DNA from: Mesostigma viride
Lineage: Eukaryota > Streptophyta > Mesostigmatophyceae > Mesostigmatales > Mesostigmataceae
DNA length: 64,000 nucleotides
Direction: 5' to 3'
NCBI GenBank assembly: GCA_009746045.1
Contig: RPFO01000106.1
Coordinates: forward strand, 1,034,869-1,098,868
Both the position numbers and the translations under genes were made by a program. Each line of letters begins with the position of its first letter. Position 1 is the stretch's first letter. Below the pieces are notes generated by a model that was given only the letters and a program-made list of their open reading frames with translations, did no database searches and had not been told where the DNA came from. This document shows, piece by piece, positions 34,645-46,500 of the stretch.

Positions 34645-35355
34645 CTAGTAGTCAAGGCCCCTGAAGTCGCAGTACGTGTATACGAACTCACGATCCTCCA
34701 TATCCAGCTCCGGACCTGCACCGGTATGAATTAAAACCGGCGTGCTCCCCGCCGCGTAAGTTGCGACGCGCCGACGCGCGACGAGGCGCAGAGGATGTGT
34801 AAAGATCGTCAATAATTCCCACCCCGCGGGAATCCACTCTCGCACAGAGGCGAGAAATGCCACCAGGTTAATTAAAACCTGGCGCTCGCGACTGCGTACG
34901 CCGCGAGTGAGCAGCGATAACAGCGCGAGATCCTGAAACAAATTTGTTGACACCGCCGGCGCGCCCCCCGTGCGAAGCGATGCCCAGTTTTGCAGGTTTC
35001 TCTGGTAACCGGTGAGTGAAGAGAGGACGTTGTCCAACTCCTCAATGGCAGTCGTGACTTCGGTCACCGACCGCAAACCTCCCCGCACCTGGACCGTAAA
35101 TGTCGATAAAATGTTTCGAATCTGGTCCAACAGGTTGCGGATTGCCGGCACCAGTGCTGGCAAATCGGGGTCCTCGGGGTTATCCCCGAGCAATGCGTGA
35201 GCTGCACGCTGCTGACGATGAAGCTCGTCGAGCGAAACTGTAACTTCGTCGAGCAATTGTTGCCACGACGGCACAGTTGGTCTTGACGAAGAACCAGCCG
35301 GCGGAGCGGCTATTTCCTCATCGTCCGGAATCCGAAATTCTTCCGAATTTGGCAT
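34645..35355 (-). CDS. Extra ORF upstream of gag, 236 aa, unknown function
   Basis: It begins MPNSEEFRIPDDEE, 25 bp inside the 5' LTR, and ends about 170 bp before gag. The N-terminus is acidic and Ser/Pro-rich. Residues 40-180 are predicted helical by composition (heptad-like Leu spacing in LDEVTVSLDELHRQQ and IRNLLDQIRNILSTF), and the C-terminus is acidic and aromatic. I recognise no family. Its GC content is higher than that of gag and pol, and a stop-free run this long just inside the LTR is unlikely by chance. It could be a captured host fragment or an element-specific accessory protein. Reading upstream of the Met would enter the LTR, so this start is preferred. Confidence 0.55.
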   Translation of the reverse strand: MPNSEEFRIPDDEEIAAPPAGSSSRPTVPSWQQLLDEVTVSLDELHRQQRAAHALLGDNPEDPDLPALVPAIRNLLDQIRNILSTFTVQVRGGLRSVTEVTTAIEELDNVLSSLTGYQRNLQNWASLRTGGAPAVSTNLFQDLALLSLLTRGVRSRERQVLINLVAFLASVREWIPAGWELLTIFTHPLRLVARRRVATYAAGSTPVLIHTGAGPELDMEDREFVYTYCDFRGLDY

Positions 35356-35380
35356 CTTTTTGACAGAGCGTGTAATACGA

Positions 35381-35996
35381 GTTGTGAGGGTAAGAATGCC
35401 ACGAATTCCGCCATGGTTCTTGCAGGAAGTTGCCTTTATTAACAATCAGGAAACACAGACGTAAGTCACGTCACTTCCAAGACTGCACGCAGCACAGACG
35501 ACAGGGTCGCAGTGCCAAGAGAACGTGCACGCAAGAACTAGCGTCCCGGTGTGACCAAGTCACTCATATAGCTTACTAGGGACGCGTCCAAGTATTCAGC
35601 TGCACTGTCACAGCTGAACTGTCAATCAATTGATTACACAGACTCTGGCACGCCTTTGGCGCGCAGATCTATCAATTGTCCATACGGCTAGTCCTGTGGA
35701 CCTATCCGTACACTAGTCAGCATCAATTGTCTCATAGGTCCTGGCGCGCTACAGTGCGCCTACCTATCAATTGACCATCAAGTCCTGTACAAGTCCTGTC
35801 AACGTCCTGCGGACTATCAAAGTGACACTTGTACATCCTGTGTCCGTACGCGCCCACAGTGGCGCGCCGGGTACTGTCGGCACAGCCTAGGAAACGTCAT
35901 AACTTTTACGTTCCTTAACCAAATGAGGCGTTCAAGGTGCCGTTGGAAAGAGCGTAACAATCTCTATCCATCTAACGTAAATCCTTTACGTTAACT
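35381..35996 (-). repeat. LTR (5' LTR of the copia-like element)
   Basis: 616 bp, the partner of 28169-28784. The element's promoter should lie here. The internal sequence directly after it in element orientation (TCGTATTACACGC) would be the primer-binding site; I could not match it to a tRNA by eye. Confidence 0.9.
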
Positions 35997-36229
35997 AGTA
36001 CAACTTCAATGTATTTTGCTTTCTTTGCGGCGGAATTCCGCCAAATAGGACGTACGGGGCCGGGCGCAGTATATATACGGAGCCACCGAGCCGGTGTGCC
36101 TGGCCGGGGGATGACAATATGCTGTCGGCATATGGGCGCGCCCCGCGGTCGCTGTGGCCTGTGTCAGTTGACATCCGCGGGAATGCCACACACCATGCCG
36201 CATAGCATGGCATAGGCACACCATGCCGC

Positions 36230-37600
36230 ATAGCATGGCGCCACTAGTCCATGGATGGATCCGAGCTGCAGTGGCGGCCGGCCGGCCGGAGCAGCTGGCG
36301 CCGATGGCTGAGCAGCTCGCCGCCCTGAACGCGCCTGACGGCCCACTCAACACTCTCTCGATCGGCCAAGGTCAACAACATTGAAGCCAGAGTCGCCCTT
36401 AAGCTCCAGCCTCAGTTTACTGCTACGCAAGAGCACATTGCCACCAAAGTTTCCGAGGCCACAGCCACTGCATGTGACCATGCACCCGCCTTAACCAGGT
36501 CAGTGGAAGGCCGAGTCGGCCAAGGCACCGTGAAACTTGAGGCAGTTGCTGCCAAGCCGGTAGACGCCCTGGCCACGCAGGTCCCCGAGATCGCCGAGCG
36601 AACGGCCACCATCGCCGCCCAACCTGCTGCAGTAGGGCTAGCGATGACCCCTCGACTCGCGCCTCCTGGGCGGACCTGCTCAAGAGCCAGGCATCCTCTA
36701 CCACCGGACCGCCATCACCACCAAGCTCCAGGAGCTGGAAGACACGCGCCACAAGGCCGCTGACCGCGACCGTCGCCGCTGCCGGGTCATCCTCAGGCGC
36801 TTCGACATGCCGCCGGAGGAGACCCCAGACTCTCTTCTCGACGAGCTGAAGAAACAGCTCTTGGCGTGCATGCAGCTGCCAGGTGCGATACTGCAGGGCG
36901 CCTACCGCCTGCCCCATCCACGGGCCATGCAAGGCTGGGCCCCCTCCAGTGGTCCTCACCTTCAGCGACATCACAGCCCGAGTTCAGTTCCTCTCTCGCC
37001 GCAAGAAGCTGGTGGACACCTCCTGGTCGCTTGACGACGACCTGACGCCAGCCCAGCAGCAGCAACGCCGCGATCAGTGGCCCGACTACATCCGCCACAA
37101 GACCAACCCCGAGAAGCCCAAAGTGTACTGGCGGGGCGGGGACCTCTATGTCAACAAGAAACTGTGGAAGCCCCCCCGGGCTTCCCCGGGATAGAGCACT
37201 CCAGCTAGTTGTCTAGATCGATGGGGGCAATCGATTATGGGATAGCTTAGGCATTACAGCACTTGAAACGATATTAGCGCACAGCAATTAGCTCTGGCAC
37301 CTTGTGGCCATCAGCTTGCACCTTAATTAGCCGACGTCTTGAGCCCACCTCACATTTGTAGCATAAGCTATGCGTCAGCCTACCTATGGTATTGCACTGG
37401 TTGTATTGCACCCACAGTGTTGCGCCCCGGCACCATGCCGTGGAGAGAGCGCTCTGTGGCCTGCCCACCTGCGGCAGTGAGAGAAGCTAGGGCGCCCTCC
37501 CTCCTTCTCGCTGTGTATATAGGGTTGAATTAGGTTCCTTTACTCTGTATTGGCACCCACGTGACGCAGTCACGTGCCGCTTATTAATTAATTAATTAAT
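36230..37600 (+). mobile_element. Second ORF1-bearing LINE-like family, decayed, TTAA tail
   Basis: It contains a broken ORF1 (see next entry), about 385 bp of 3' noncoding DNA, a palindrome (CACGTGAC-GCA-GTCACGTG) and a TTAA repeat tail at 37581-37600. The layout parallels the ORF1-only family (ORF1, 3' UTR, hairpin, microsatellite tail) but the sequence differs. A truncated relative lies at 52411-52559 in reverse. No RT follows in the same orientation. The 5' boundary is unclear. Confidence 0.6.
36300..37194 (+). pseudogene. LINE ORF1-like protein, broken
   Basis: Three plus-strand frames together give an ORF1-like protein. A helical region rich in Ala and Val (about 36366-36620) is followed by CRVILRRFDMPPEETPDSLL, then GAYRLPHPRAM, VVLTFSDITARVQFLSRRKK, DDDLTPAQQQQRRDQWPDYI and VYWRGGDLYVNKKLW ending at 37194. 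This is the same RRM plus C-terminal arrangement as ORF1 of copy B at roughly 40% similarity. At least two frameshifts disrupt it. Confidence 0.65.
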
Positions 37601-37609
37601 CCTAGTGTA

Positions 37610-38870
37610 TGTGTGGAAAACCCTATGTTCAGGGCCTGGCGGAGCATCCTGGTTATACCGCGTGCCGTTCAGCCGTGTGGCCGGCCAGCGTGTCCGTGAG
37701 CGTCCATGCCTCGGCCCCATAGGTGAGCACCGCGTGAGGACCAGGACCTTGAGGAGCATGCGCTTGCGGTGCTCGCCCATGCAGGTCCTTTGAGTGCCAG
37801 TAGGTTTTGAGCGACTGATGCCTACATAGCCCAGGCCAGGCCGATGCGGATGTCCACATCGTCGGCGGTGTCAGGGAGCATGCTCTCCAGCAGTTTGAAG
37901 CGATCACGGAACTCGACCTCCTTCCCGTCTAGCTTAAGCAGCCGCGGCAGCGGCGGGCGACTGGTTGCATGCCCCAACCACCATCGCCTCCGTTTTGACA
38001 CTAATCTCCAACCCCACTGCCGGCCGGCGTCAGGCCTCCAAGCCCAGACCTAGTCCACCCAGGTCTGAATGTGCTCGGGGCGCTCGATGAGCTACTAGGG
38101 CCGGACGTGGTATCATCCGCATAAATCAGGCCGGACACTGACGCGGTAACCAGGGCCACCGTCGCCATGTTCGCGCTCGTTAATGAGATGGATGTCCAAG
38201 CCGCGGGCTCGGACCCAGTAAAGTGCGCACGTGCCCGGCGCATGACGTGATCCACGACAATGAATCAATGATGAACAGGTATGGGGACAGCTAGGACACG
38301 TACAACCAATCGCCACCCCCCCTGATGAAGGGGGAATGGTGGGGTGGTGCCCTCCGCAGTCCGCACTACTGCCTGTGAGCCCTCATATACAGCCGGCGAA
38401 TGGCAGCAATAAACACTGGGGGCACACCGGGACCAGAGCTAGGATGGCCCAAAGAGCTTCGCGGAGGACCGTGTCGAAAGCCTTCTTGATATAGTCAACA
38501 AAAATGAAGACCATGCAGCGGAAAACCATCAGGGCAAATGCGACGCACCTCCTCCATCAGCCGGCGCGCCACAAACACAGCCATGACAGTGTTACGACCA
38601 CGACGGAAACCCATCCGAGACTCTGACACCCAGGTGTGGGTCCAGCGCGGCGCGGAGCCTGCTGTGCAGCATCATGCGCATGAAGACCTTCACTGCGGCG
38701 CTCGATCTGGAGGCATGCAGACGCCCTGATATTTACCGGGGTCAGCAGCAGAGCCCTTCTTGTACAGCATGACTCGGATGGCCGTCTGCCACCCAGCCTG
38801 AGGCGGAGGCTCATCAGAGAGCAGGACACGGTTGCGGAACGCCAGCAGAAGCTCGATCCCTCACAGGCTG
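37610..38870 (-). pseudogene. LINE ORF2 reverse transcriptase fragment, broken
   Basis: Order on the minus strand: GFRRGRNTVMAVFVARRLMEEV (about 38620-38550), LSPYLFIID (near 38280), DHVMRRARA (near 38250), GLIYADDTT (38112-38123), and the downstream LTYGAEAWTLT (near 37710). These are standard non-LTR RT landmarks in the correct order. Frameshifts and stops throughout exclude function. It is related to the fragment at 3299-4005 but more complete upstream. Confidence 0.75.
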
Positions 38871-39206
38871 CCATGCAGGTCAGGGGTCAGTTCAGCAGCT
38901 CAGCCGAAGGTGGTCGGCACCGACCGCCGCGTCGTACCGACGTATACCGCAGGCGAGCAAGGGCGCCGTCTAGTCAAATTAAGTGAAGGGGTGGACGACG
39001 CCGTTGGTGGCAAGGCAGCCCTCCTTCAAGGCGGGGCAGCTTCTCCATGAATGCAAGCTCATAAAGTGTATAGATAGAGGTTTGCAGGGAGCCCGGCACA
39101 GTTATAGTGCCCATAGGGATGCCGATCTATAGCTTGTTGGTAGTATACATCCCCAACAAAACAAATGACGGGTGTTATCAACAAGATAAGAGATCCAATG
39201 AACAAT
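38871..39206. other. Unassigned sequence
   Basis: Probably the decayed 5' part of the adjacent RT fragment up to about 39060, then unique sequence to the TTAA target of the next element. No ORF is supported. Confidence 0.4.
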
Positions 39207-41293
39207 TAACCCTTCAACTGTCAAAACTCGAACCACGAGAACGGACTGAGTTTGGGTATCTTTGTGCGCCTGAGAGTAACTAGCCAAATAACATTTTCTG
39301 GCCCACCCTTGGAACCAAGCATGCTTTTATATCAAATAATGTTTGGGAATTTTGGTTGGTCACATATCCATGCCCTACACCTGCTAAAAATAGCACCCCC
39401 CTCAGGGGGGTACAGTGCACATGGGGTTGGAGACATATATAATGCATTATCGACCATTTACACAAATCAGTTGGCCCTGGCCTTTTAAAGGCAGGTTATT
39501 ATAATCATAGACATGCCATCAATCCATTCACAACATGAAATGTCACAAAACTGTGGACGCTAGCTACAAAATGGCCAAAGCCAGCTGGCACCGTTATAAC
39601 GGTGCCAGCTGGCAGGGGTATAAATGGTAGCATAACAACACAAAACTTTATTCCAATTGGCATGAAACAACAAGGGATGCCCAATTGGGCATCATGCACC
39701 ATACCCAGGTGATAAAACAAGAGACCATGCCATATAACACATGCCAACATGCCGCAAGGGGCCAAAATGGCACTAGCGCGCGCGTGCGGTATACATAGCG
39801 CAAGACTAGCCAAGGGTGTAGCTAACTGTCAATTGGGCTACCTGGCTATGTGCCAAACTACGGATTGCGCCTCTGGGTGCGCAGATCCTGCCTCCTACAA
39901 GGCCCTGTCAGCTGGGTGCCAGCTGCCAACGTGCGGGTCGTGCGGCCATTGGCCTCAGCCCATGCGCGGCCAGCCGGGCTGCGGGCTGACAAGGGCTGCA
40001 TGGCACGCTGGCGGCGGGCGTTGTCGTCGTCGAGGCCAGCCACTGGCCCAGCGTGGAAGCTGAGATAAGCCAGCATATAAGACACAAGACCATGCTAAAA
40101 AATAGGTGAAAGGCTCATTAATCAAGGCCTCAAGCGCGCGTCAAAGGGGTGGCAAGGAGCTACATCACTAACCCACCCGATGAATGACAAAACACCTCCA
40201 CGTTCTTTGCAACAATAAAGTAAACAAAATGAACAAGTTGGTAATGCTTCCATGCAAACAGGTATTGGGTATCTCCATGTTTGTCACATGCAATGGATGC
40301 AAAATCAGAAGGTGGGCGTTGGCCAGCAAAACAAGAAGCCATGCCTAAAACTGGTCAGAAAAGAACTTGTCTCGGGCTGTTTGAGCCAGGAAAAGCATTG
40401 GGTAATCACCTTTACCATATTACTAACCAATACCAACCGTTATCACGCTATTTCCGTTGCAGCCTCAGCTAACAGCGACCAAACATGGTCCAAAATCTGC
40501 TTGACCTGATGGTATTCCACAACTATGACAAGCCGATGCGTAGAGGGAGCAAAACAACAAAATGACAATCACAAGCCCTCGATTATAACCCTGATATTAG
40601 TTATAAACGATAATACAACCATATACGGTTAACGGAACACGCTAGGAGGCTAGAACGTACCAGGTCGGAACAGCAGATTACCTTTCCTGCGGGAGCCAGC
40701 ACGCCCGATTCATGGACGTAGCCTCGAGCCTTTCCTGGCTGCCAATTCTAGCAAATCTGGTTGGGAACGACGTCAAAGGTTTATCCATGCGCAAATACCT
40801 CGAAAATTTCCGCCTAGCAACATGCAGCACTCGCACTGTCACCGCCTGGCCGCTGACATGATTTGCTGCGCCAACCAGCACCCCGATGACCCATCTACGC
40901 ATCTTCAAACGTTCCATGGCTGGGGATAAAACGTTTTTAGGACTTGAAAATCATGCCTACAAAATTTGAGTCCATTATGTCAAGCCATTCTCTCGTACCA
41001 GTCAGTTGTGTGCACCGCCATAGCCGTGCGCGTCAATATTTTTCATGCACGTCGGTCCCGTTGGACCATGGTACCCCCCTAACTTTGCTCAAGCATATCT
41101 CCCTGGCCAGGTGTCCAAAATACGGTCTGAATAGCGCCAGGCATAGCTTACGTCTAGATCTTTCGATCCCCCCAGGTTTGACCGTTAAATTATTATTGGC
41201 GCGGCGCCTGGTTCTGCCACAAACTCAGTCCGTTAGAGTGGCGCGAGTTCAACTGGCGCCACGAAAACGGACTCAGTACAGTTTAAGGGTTAA
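39207..41293. mobile_element. TTAA-flanked DNA element, copy 1 (about 2.1 kb)
   Basis: TTAA duplications lie at 39207-39210 and 41290-41293. The terminal inverted repeats begin CCCTTCAACTGT on the left and CCCTTAAACTGT on the reversed right end, with the subterminal GGACTGAGTT motif at both ends. TTAA plus a 5'-CCCT end matches the piggyBac superfamily. No transposase is recognisable. Two short frames (40678-40917 and 40160-40342, minus) are kept in copy 2 but match nothing I know. Copy 1 is about 360 bp longer than copy 2, mainly around 39740-40060. Confidence 0.8.
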
Positions 41294-41768
41294 GGTCAGC
41301 CTTCGTGACAATATAACAGTATGTTCTTAATTAATTAATTTTTTTAAAAGTTAATTAATGCATACTACTGCATGAGCGGATTGGTTTTTGCACAGCTAGC
41401 TAGCAGCCATGTGTAGTGGCGCTGGCTAAGTTCCACTGCTCGTTGAAGTGAGCTCCGCGTGACGTAGGAATCTGAAGCGCCCCAGCATCTATATCTATAG
41501 GTGCCAGGCCGGGCGCAGTCGGTGGCCTTGGCTTCGTTGGTGTCGCTGGATCTGCTGCTGACCCGGGCGCTACATACTGCATGGCTGATGCCTACGTCGA
41601 CCGATCCCGATCACCTGTTTGCATGAGTGCATGCAGATCAGGCTACATGTACTGCATGAGCGCAGGTGCGATAGGGCCAGCTAGCCCGGGTTGAGCGCTA
41701 TCCAGCTATGTACAGAACAGTATAATGATCGTCCATGGGGCAGCCCTATATACTGCATGCACCCGCTA
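41294..41768. other. Unassigned spacer between two mobile elements
   Basis: It includes AT-rich TTAATTAA stretches (41328-41359) and no plausible gene. It ends at the ATATG target of the copia element. Confidence 0.5.
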
Positions 41769-41773
41769 ATATG

Positions 41774-42205
41774 TGTCAGAAGTATCGACACACCTGCCTG
41801 AAACTAGTACTTATAGTTTAGTGCTAGCTCTGGACTACATGAACGGGCATGTGCCGCATGTTTAAGTTCTGTTCCATAAGTGACCCAGTCATTCTGTGAC
41901 TGACCTTGAACTTTGGTTGTGAATGGTTGGCTTGAGATCACGTTATGATTGTAACTGCCACACAGTCAGAAAAGAACCGGTTTGGTGTGGCCACGTTGTA
42001 GGTAGATCATAACTGCTACCCAGTAGCTGAGCCTGGAATTGTTTAAAAGGCGAAGCTACGCACCTTGTTTGCCCTCTTAGTACCTCACACCTCACACACT
42101 CCTGTGGTGGAACTAGCAGCCGGCCAGCTGCCGACTGAGACTTATTTTTATCTGAGTGAAATAAAGTAAAACTTTGTGGCAAACATTGTTTTCTCACTCC
42201 TAACA
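41774..42205 (+). repeat. 5' LTR of the canonical copia element
   Basis: 432 bp, TG...CA ended. It lacks two 4-bp stretches present in the 3' LTR (in the contexts GCATGTCAGTTTAAG and CACGTTCATGTAGG). Confidence 0.95.
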
Positions 42206-42452
42206 TGGCATCGGAGTGCGGTTCGCACGCCTTTCGACCTGCTTACCGCTGGTAAAAGTCGTTTCCCGAGGCTCTGCTCGCGGTTGACTTTAGATTTGTG
42301 TATTTCGGCGAGATTTGCATGACGACAGCGTAGGCGGAGGTTTGATTCCCGTCTGGCGCGTGATACGAAAGGTGCTTGGTTCGATTCCTGGCCGGAATCT
42401 ATTGGCCAACGTTACCTTTTTTTCCGGAGTTTTTTGCTGTTTTTTTGCTGGA

Positions 42453-42776
42453 ATGGCTTCCGGCACTCGCAGCCAGGTCGCTTCCGCGGGTCGCGCTGCT
42501 GGCAGTAACGATTTTGATGCCGATGACGCTGCCGGTCTGGCCGCTTTGACTGCATCATCCGTAACTCTTACCGATTCGGGTCTCCCAGGCGAAGTATTTT
42601 TTGACGCAGCAGCTGGGCTGGCTGCCCTGGCTTTGCACCCGCCAGGTGGTGACGAGGACGCCGCCCACGGTGCTCCCGACGGTGAGAATCCGGCGGTTGA
42701 CGGTGGTGGTTTGAGCCGCGGTACGGCGGGGGGGGCCCCGCCCGAGCCTCCTTTGTGGCTTGCAAGGAGCTTTTGA
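42453..42776 (+). CDS. N-terminal part of Gag (canonical copia element)
   Basis: It starts MASGTRSQVASAGRAAGS and is acidic and Ala-rich. It ends shortly after an eight-G run (about 42726-42733), where the main polyprotein frame takes over at a -1 offset. Either the G run has lost or gained a base, or the element shifts frame here. Alternatively the polyprotein starts at 42755 and this ORF is a leader. Confidence 0.5.
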   Translation: MASGTRSQVASAGRAAGSNDFDADDAAGLAALTASSVTLTDSGLPGEVFFDAAAGLAALALHPPGGDEDAAHGAPDGENPAVDGGGLSRGTAGGAPPEPPLWLARSF

Positions 42777-43450
42777 AGGATGTTCGTGGGGTCAAGGTTT
42801 TTACCGGCTCAGATTGGACGCTGTGGATCCCTTTTAAGGACCATTTCTTGGGCCTTGTTTCCCTTTATGCTGGCCTCCTTGGAGTGCTGGCAGGTGTTGT
42901 CCAGAACGTGCAACTGGATCGGCTCCTTTACGTTGCCTTGTTGGCCGTCGTCGATGGGCCTGCGCGTGCCTTGATGCAGACGCTCCCCCTGGATCGTCGC
43001 CTGGGCAGTCTGGCCATCACCAAGCTCATCCAGGTCTATGAGCATGGCAAGCTCACCAAGTCCATGCGTCTGGACTTGTGGAAACAAATGGCCCAACTTC
43101 GTCAAACTGCTCGCGAGACTGTGGAGCCGTATGTGAACCGCTCGGAACTGCTGTACGCCAAGCTACAGGCTGCAGGCATTACGTTCCCAGTCGCTGCCTT
43201 CATTGCCAGCGTCCTCAGCGGTCTGCGCGCCGAGTACAGGCCCGCGCTAATCTCCCTCCGTCTTGACGAGGTCGAGACTGTTCCGGTCCTGCGGCAGCGC
43301 CTGATGGAAGTTGAAGATCTGCTGACGGGTGGCCTCCCGTCCCCTGCAGATTCTGGCTCTGCCTCCAACCACGCATACCATACCCCTGGCCGGGGGCGTG
43401 GCCCACGGCATGGCGGTGCCCGCGGCAACGGCAACGGCAGCAGCAACGGA

Positions 43451-43481
<31 letters not shown>

Positions 43482-43498
43482 ACGGCACCGGCAACGGA

Positions 43499-43540
<42 letters not shown>

Positions 43541-46500
43541 CATGGCAACGGCCGCGCCCACGGCAATGGCCACGGCAACGGCCACAGCCATGGCGGCAGC
43601 AGCGGGGGGCGCGGCGGGCGCGGTGGTGGTCGCGGTGGTGGCGCAGGGGTCGGGCGTGGTCGCGGGCCGCCCTGCTCCGTCTGCGCCAAGCCTGGACATG
43701 ACGCCGCCACCTGCTGGACTGCCCATCCCGCCCAGCGCCCTGCTCACCTCCGCGGTGACGGCGCCGGGCACGCCCATCACACCGACGCAGGCCTGCCTCC
43801 CTTGGAGACGACGTACGCGTTCCACGTGGGTCGAGGCCCTTTGTGTGCTTCCCTGCGCGCCAACCCTTTAGGTGCTTCCCTGCGCGACGGTGTGCAGCCT
43901 CACGGGCAGGCCTCGCTTCGTCCAGTGCACGGCCTTGCGCCTTCCCCGTCCCGCTCGGGCAGTCGTCTCTCGGCACCCCGCCCCAGCACCTCCTCGGACT
44001 CGACGGCTGGTTCCTCAACCACCGCTCCTTCTGTGCTTCACACGGCCGCAACGGCCTCGGCTAGGTGTGCCCCGGAGTGGGTGGTTGACACGGGTGCCAC
44101 GTACCACATGACGCCTCACCGGGCGGACTTTGGCGATGGATTTGATCCCGCCTTCCGGCTGCGCATCACCGGCTCGGGCGGCAATCTGCATGCGGGCGGC
44201 AGGGGCCCTCTGCTTCTCCGGCTCGGCACCCCGGACGTGCACCTCGGCCCAGCTTTGTATGTCCCAGGCCTTCAGGCCCGCCTACTCTCGGTGAGCCAGC
44301 TCTTTAAAGCCGGCCATGATGTGGACTTTAAGCACCTGCGCCTCACTTTGGGGACCCGCACGTTCCCCCTCGTGGAGTGTGACGGCATTTACTTGCTCCG
44401 CGGGGTGGCGCCCCATGCCCTCGCCACATCAGCCGCCCCCGTGGACCTGATGCAGTGGCACCTGCGCCTCGGACACGCTGGCGCGGATCGTATTGCTCGG
44501 CTAGCCGCCGACCCCGCCTCAAACATGGTGACCCACGGTCCCAAGGCTCCCACGTGTCCTTCCTGCCCTGCCGGACACTTGCGGCGGAGCAGCTTTCCCC
44601 CCAGCACGACGCCACGCTGCGCGACCCCTCGCCATCGCCTGCACTGCGACCTGCTAGGTCCCATGCGGACCCCTGCCGTGTTGGGGGACTGGCGGTATGT
44701 CCTGGGCATCACGGATGAAGCCACTCGTTTTCACTGGGTTTACTTCTTGAAGACGAAGGACGCTGCCGTTGGGAGCCTGCGTCACTTCCTGGCCACGGAG
44801 ATCAAGCCGTTCCGGGCGTCCGCGGCCACGGCGCCTGTGGAGCTTCGCTCCGACCAAGACGCGGTTTTCACTGGCCAGGACTGGCGCGCCGTCTGCGCCG
44901 AGTATGGCGTGCGGCAAGAGTTCTCGTCCCCCTATACGCCGGAGCAGAACGGCGTGGCGGAGCGATTCTGGGGCGTCGCAGTTAGCATGACCAGGAGCAT
45001 GCTGGCGCATGCTGGCCTCGGCAAGGAGTTCTGGGCTCTAGCCTTTGCATGCGCCATCTACATCATCAACAGGCTGCCCTGCCGCAGCAACCCGGAGCAC
45101 GCAACGCCCTACTTCCTCATGTATGGGCGCCCTGCGGATTTATCCGGCATGCGTGTGTTTGGCTGCCCCTCCCACGTCTTGGTTGAGGGGGCAGCCCGTG
45201 AGAAGTTTGATTCTCGCGCTGAGGATGGCCTCTTCGTGGGATACAAGCTTGACTCCCCGGCCTACCTCGTATGGGTGCCCGACAAGGCGACGGGCGGCGG
45301 GCGTGTCATCGAGCGCAAGCACGTGCAGTTCGACGAGACGTGGCGCAACCGGGCCCCGCAGGCTGCGCAGTGGCTCCCGGCGGCCCCCTTTGCGGAGGCC
45401 GACCTCTTTCCCGCCGACATGCTGACTCCTGCCCCTTTGCAGTTACCCTCTGCCTCTGCCGAGGACTCTGGGGGGCCGGCAACGCCCTCCACTGCCTTGC
45501 CCGCAGGCCGTGAGGACAGCTATGTCAGCATCGGGGGGACTCCTGAGCGTTTCGTTCTCCCCCCGGCCGCCGCTGCGGCCATCCAGGCACTTGTGCGGAA
45601 CGGCCATGCTCCGACGGCTCCGGCTCCTGCCTCGGCGCCGACATCTTACCTCACCGTGTCAGATGCTCGACAGCATGCCCCTCTGTTGCGCGGACAGGCC
45701 TCTGGCCACTCGCGTTCTGCGGCGTCATATGAACACGCCGGGGCGGGGATGCCTCCGCCGCATTTGAGTACCTCGGTTGACCTGGAGAGCACGGCTGACA
45801 GCACCGGCTATTCTCCTCCGGCGTCCCCTGGTGCCTCTGCAGGTCTCCTCCCCGTGTGGGGTTCCCGTGGTGCTGCCTTGTGTGGCGACCTTTCTCATGG
45901 CAGTAACACCCCCGCTCCCCCTGGTTTCGGGGGCGATGATGTATTGGATGACGCACTTTCTTCCTGGCCGGATCAACCTGTCACCAAGGCTGCACGGATC
46001 CACGCGCATCACTCACTTGTCGCTGACCTGTGCTTCGCTGCTGCTTTTCATAGCCAGCCTGCGTCCGTGCCCTCCTCTCCCGCTGCCGCCCTTGCCTTGC
46101 CGGAATGGCGCACGGCCATGGAGAGTGAGCTGGCCAGCCTCCAGGAGCACCAGGTTTACGAGCTTCTGCATATGCGTGATCTTCCGCGCGGTGCCAAGCT
46201 CCTACCCACCAAGTGGGTCTTCGCCCAGAAAGCTGATGGGCGGTGCAAGGCCCGGTTTGTGTGCAAGGGGTTTGCACAGCGCGAGGGCATTGATTTCGGT
46301 GAGACTTTTGCTCCCACCGTCCGTGCTGCCACCGTGCGCCTGGGCTTGGCTCGTGCTGGCACTGCTGGCCACCCCATCCGGCAGCTGGATGTCCGCACCG
46401 CGTTCCTCTATGCTGAGTTGGAGGAGGACGTGTATGTCCTTCCCCCCAAGGGCTTTGAGGAGCGCGACCCCACTGGCCAAACGTACCTCTGGCGCCTCCG

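Larger units (their letters stand above)
28163..36002 (-). mobile_element. Full-length copia-like LTR retrotransposon with unusual organisation
   Basis: Two 616-bp LTRs (28169-28784 and 35381-35996) are nearly identical; I see one C/T difference. They are bounded by a 6-bp target-site duplication AGTACA (28163-28168 and 35997-36002). In minus orientation the internal region holds an extra ORF (35355-34645), gag with a zinc knuckle (34474-33361, two frame breaks), pol (33219-29734) in the gag frame behind a single TGA, then about 950 bp of noncoding DNA before the 3' LTR. The LTR identity means recent insertion. The RT and RNase H are copia-type. Confidence 0.9.

Noticed and set aside
43102-44051. 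Long minus-strand ORFs rich in Arg, Cys and Pro
   Set aside because: Shadows of the gag region with AACGGC repeats in the copia element.
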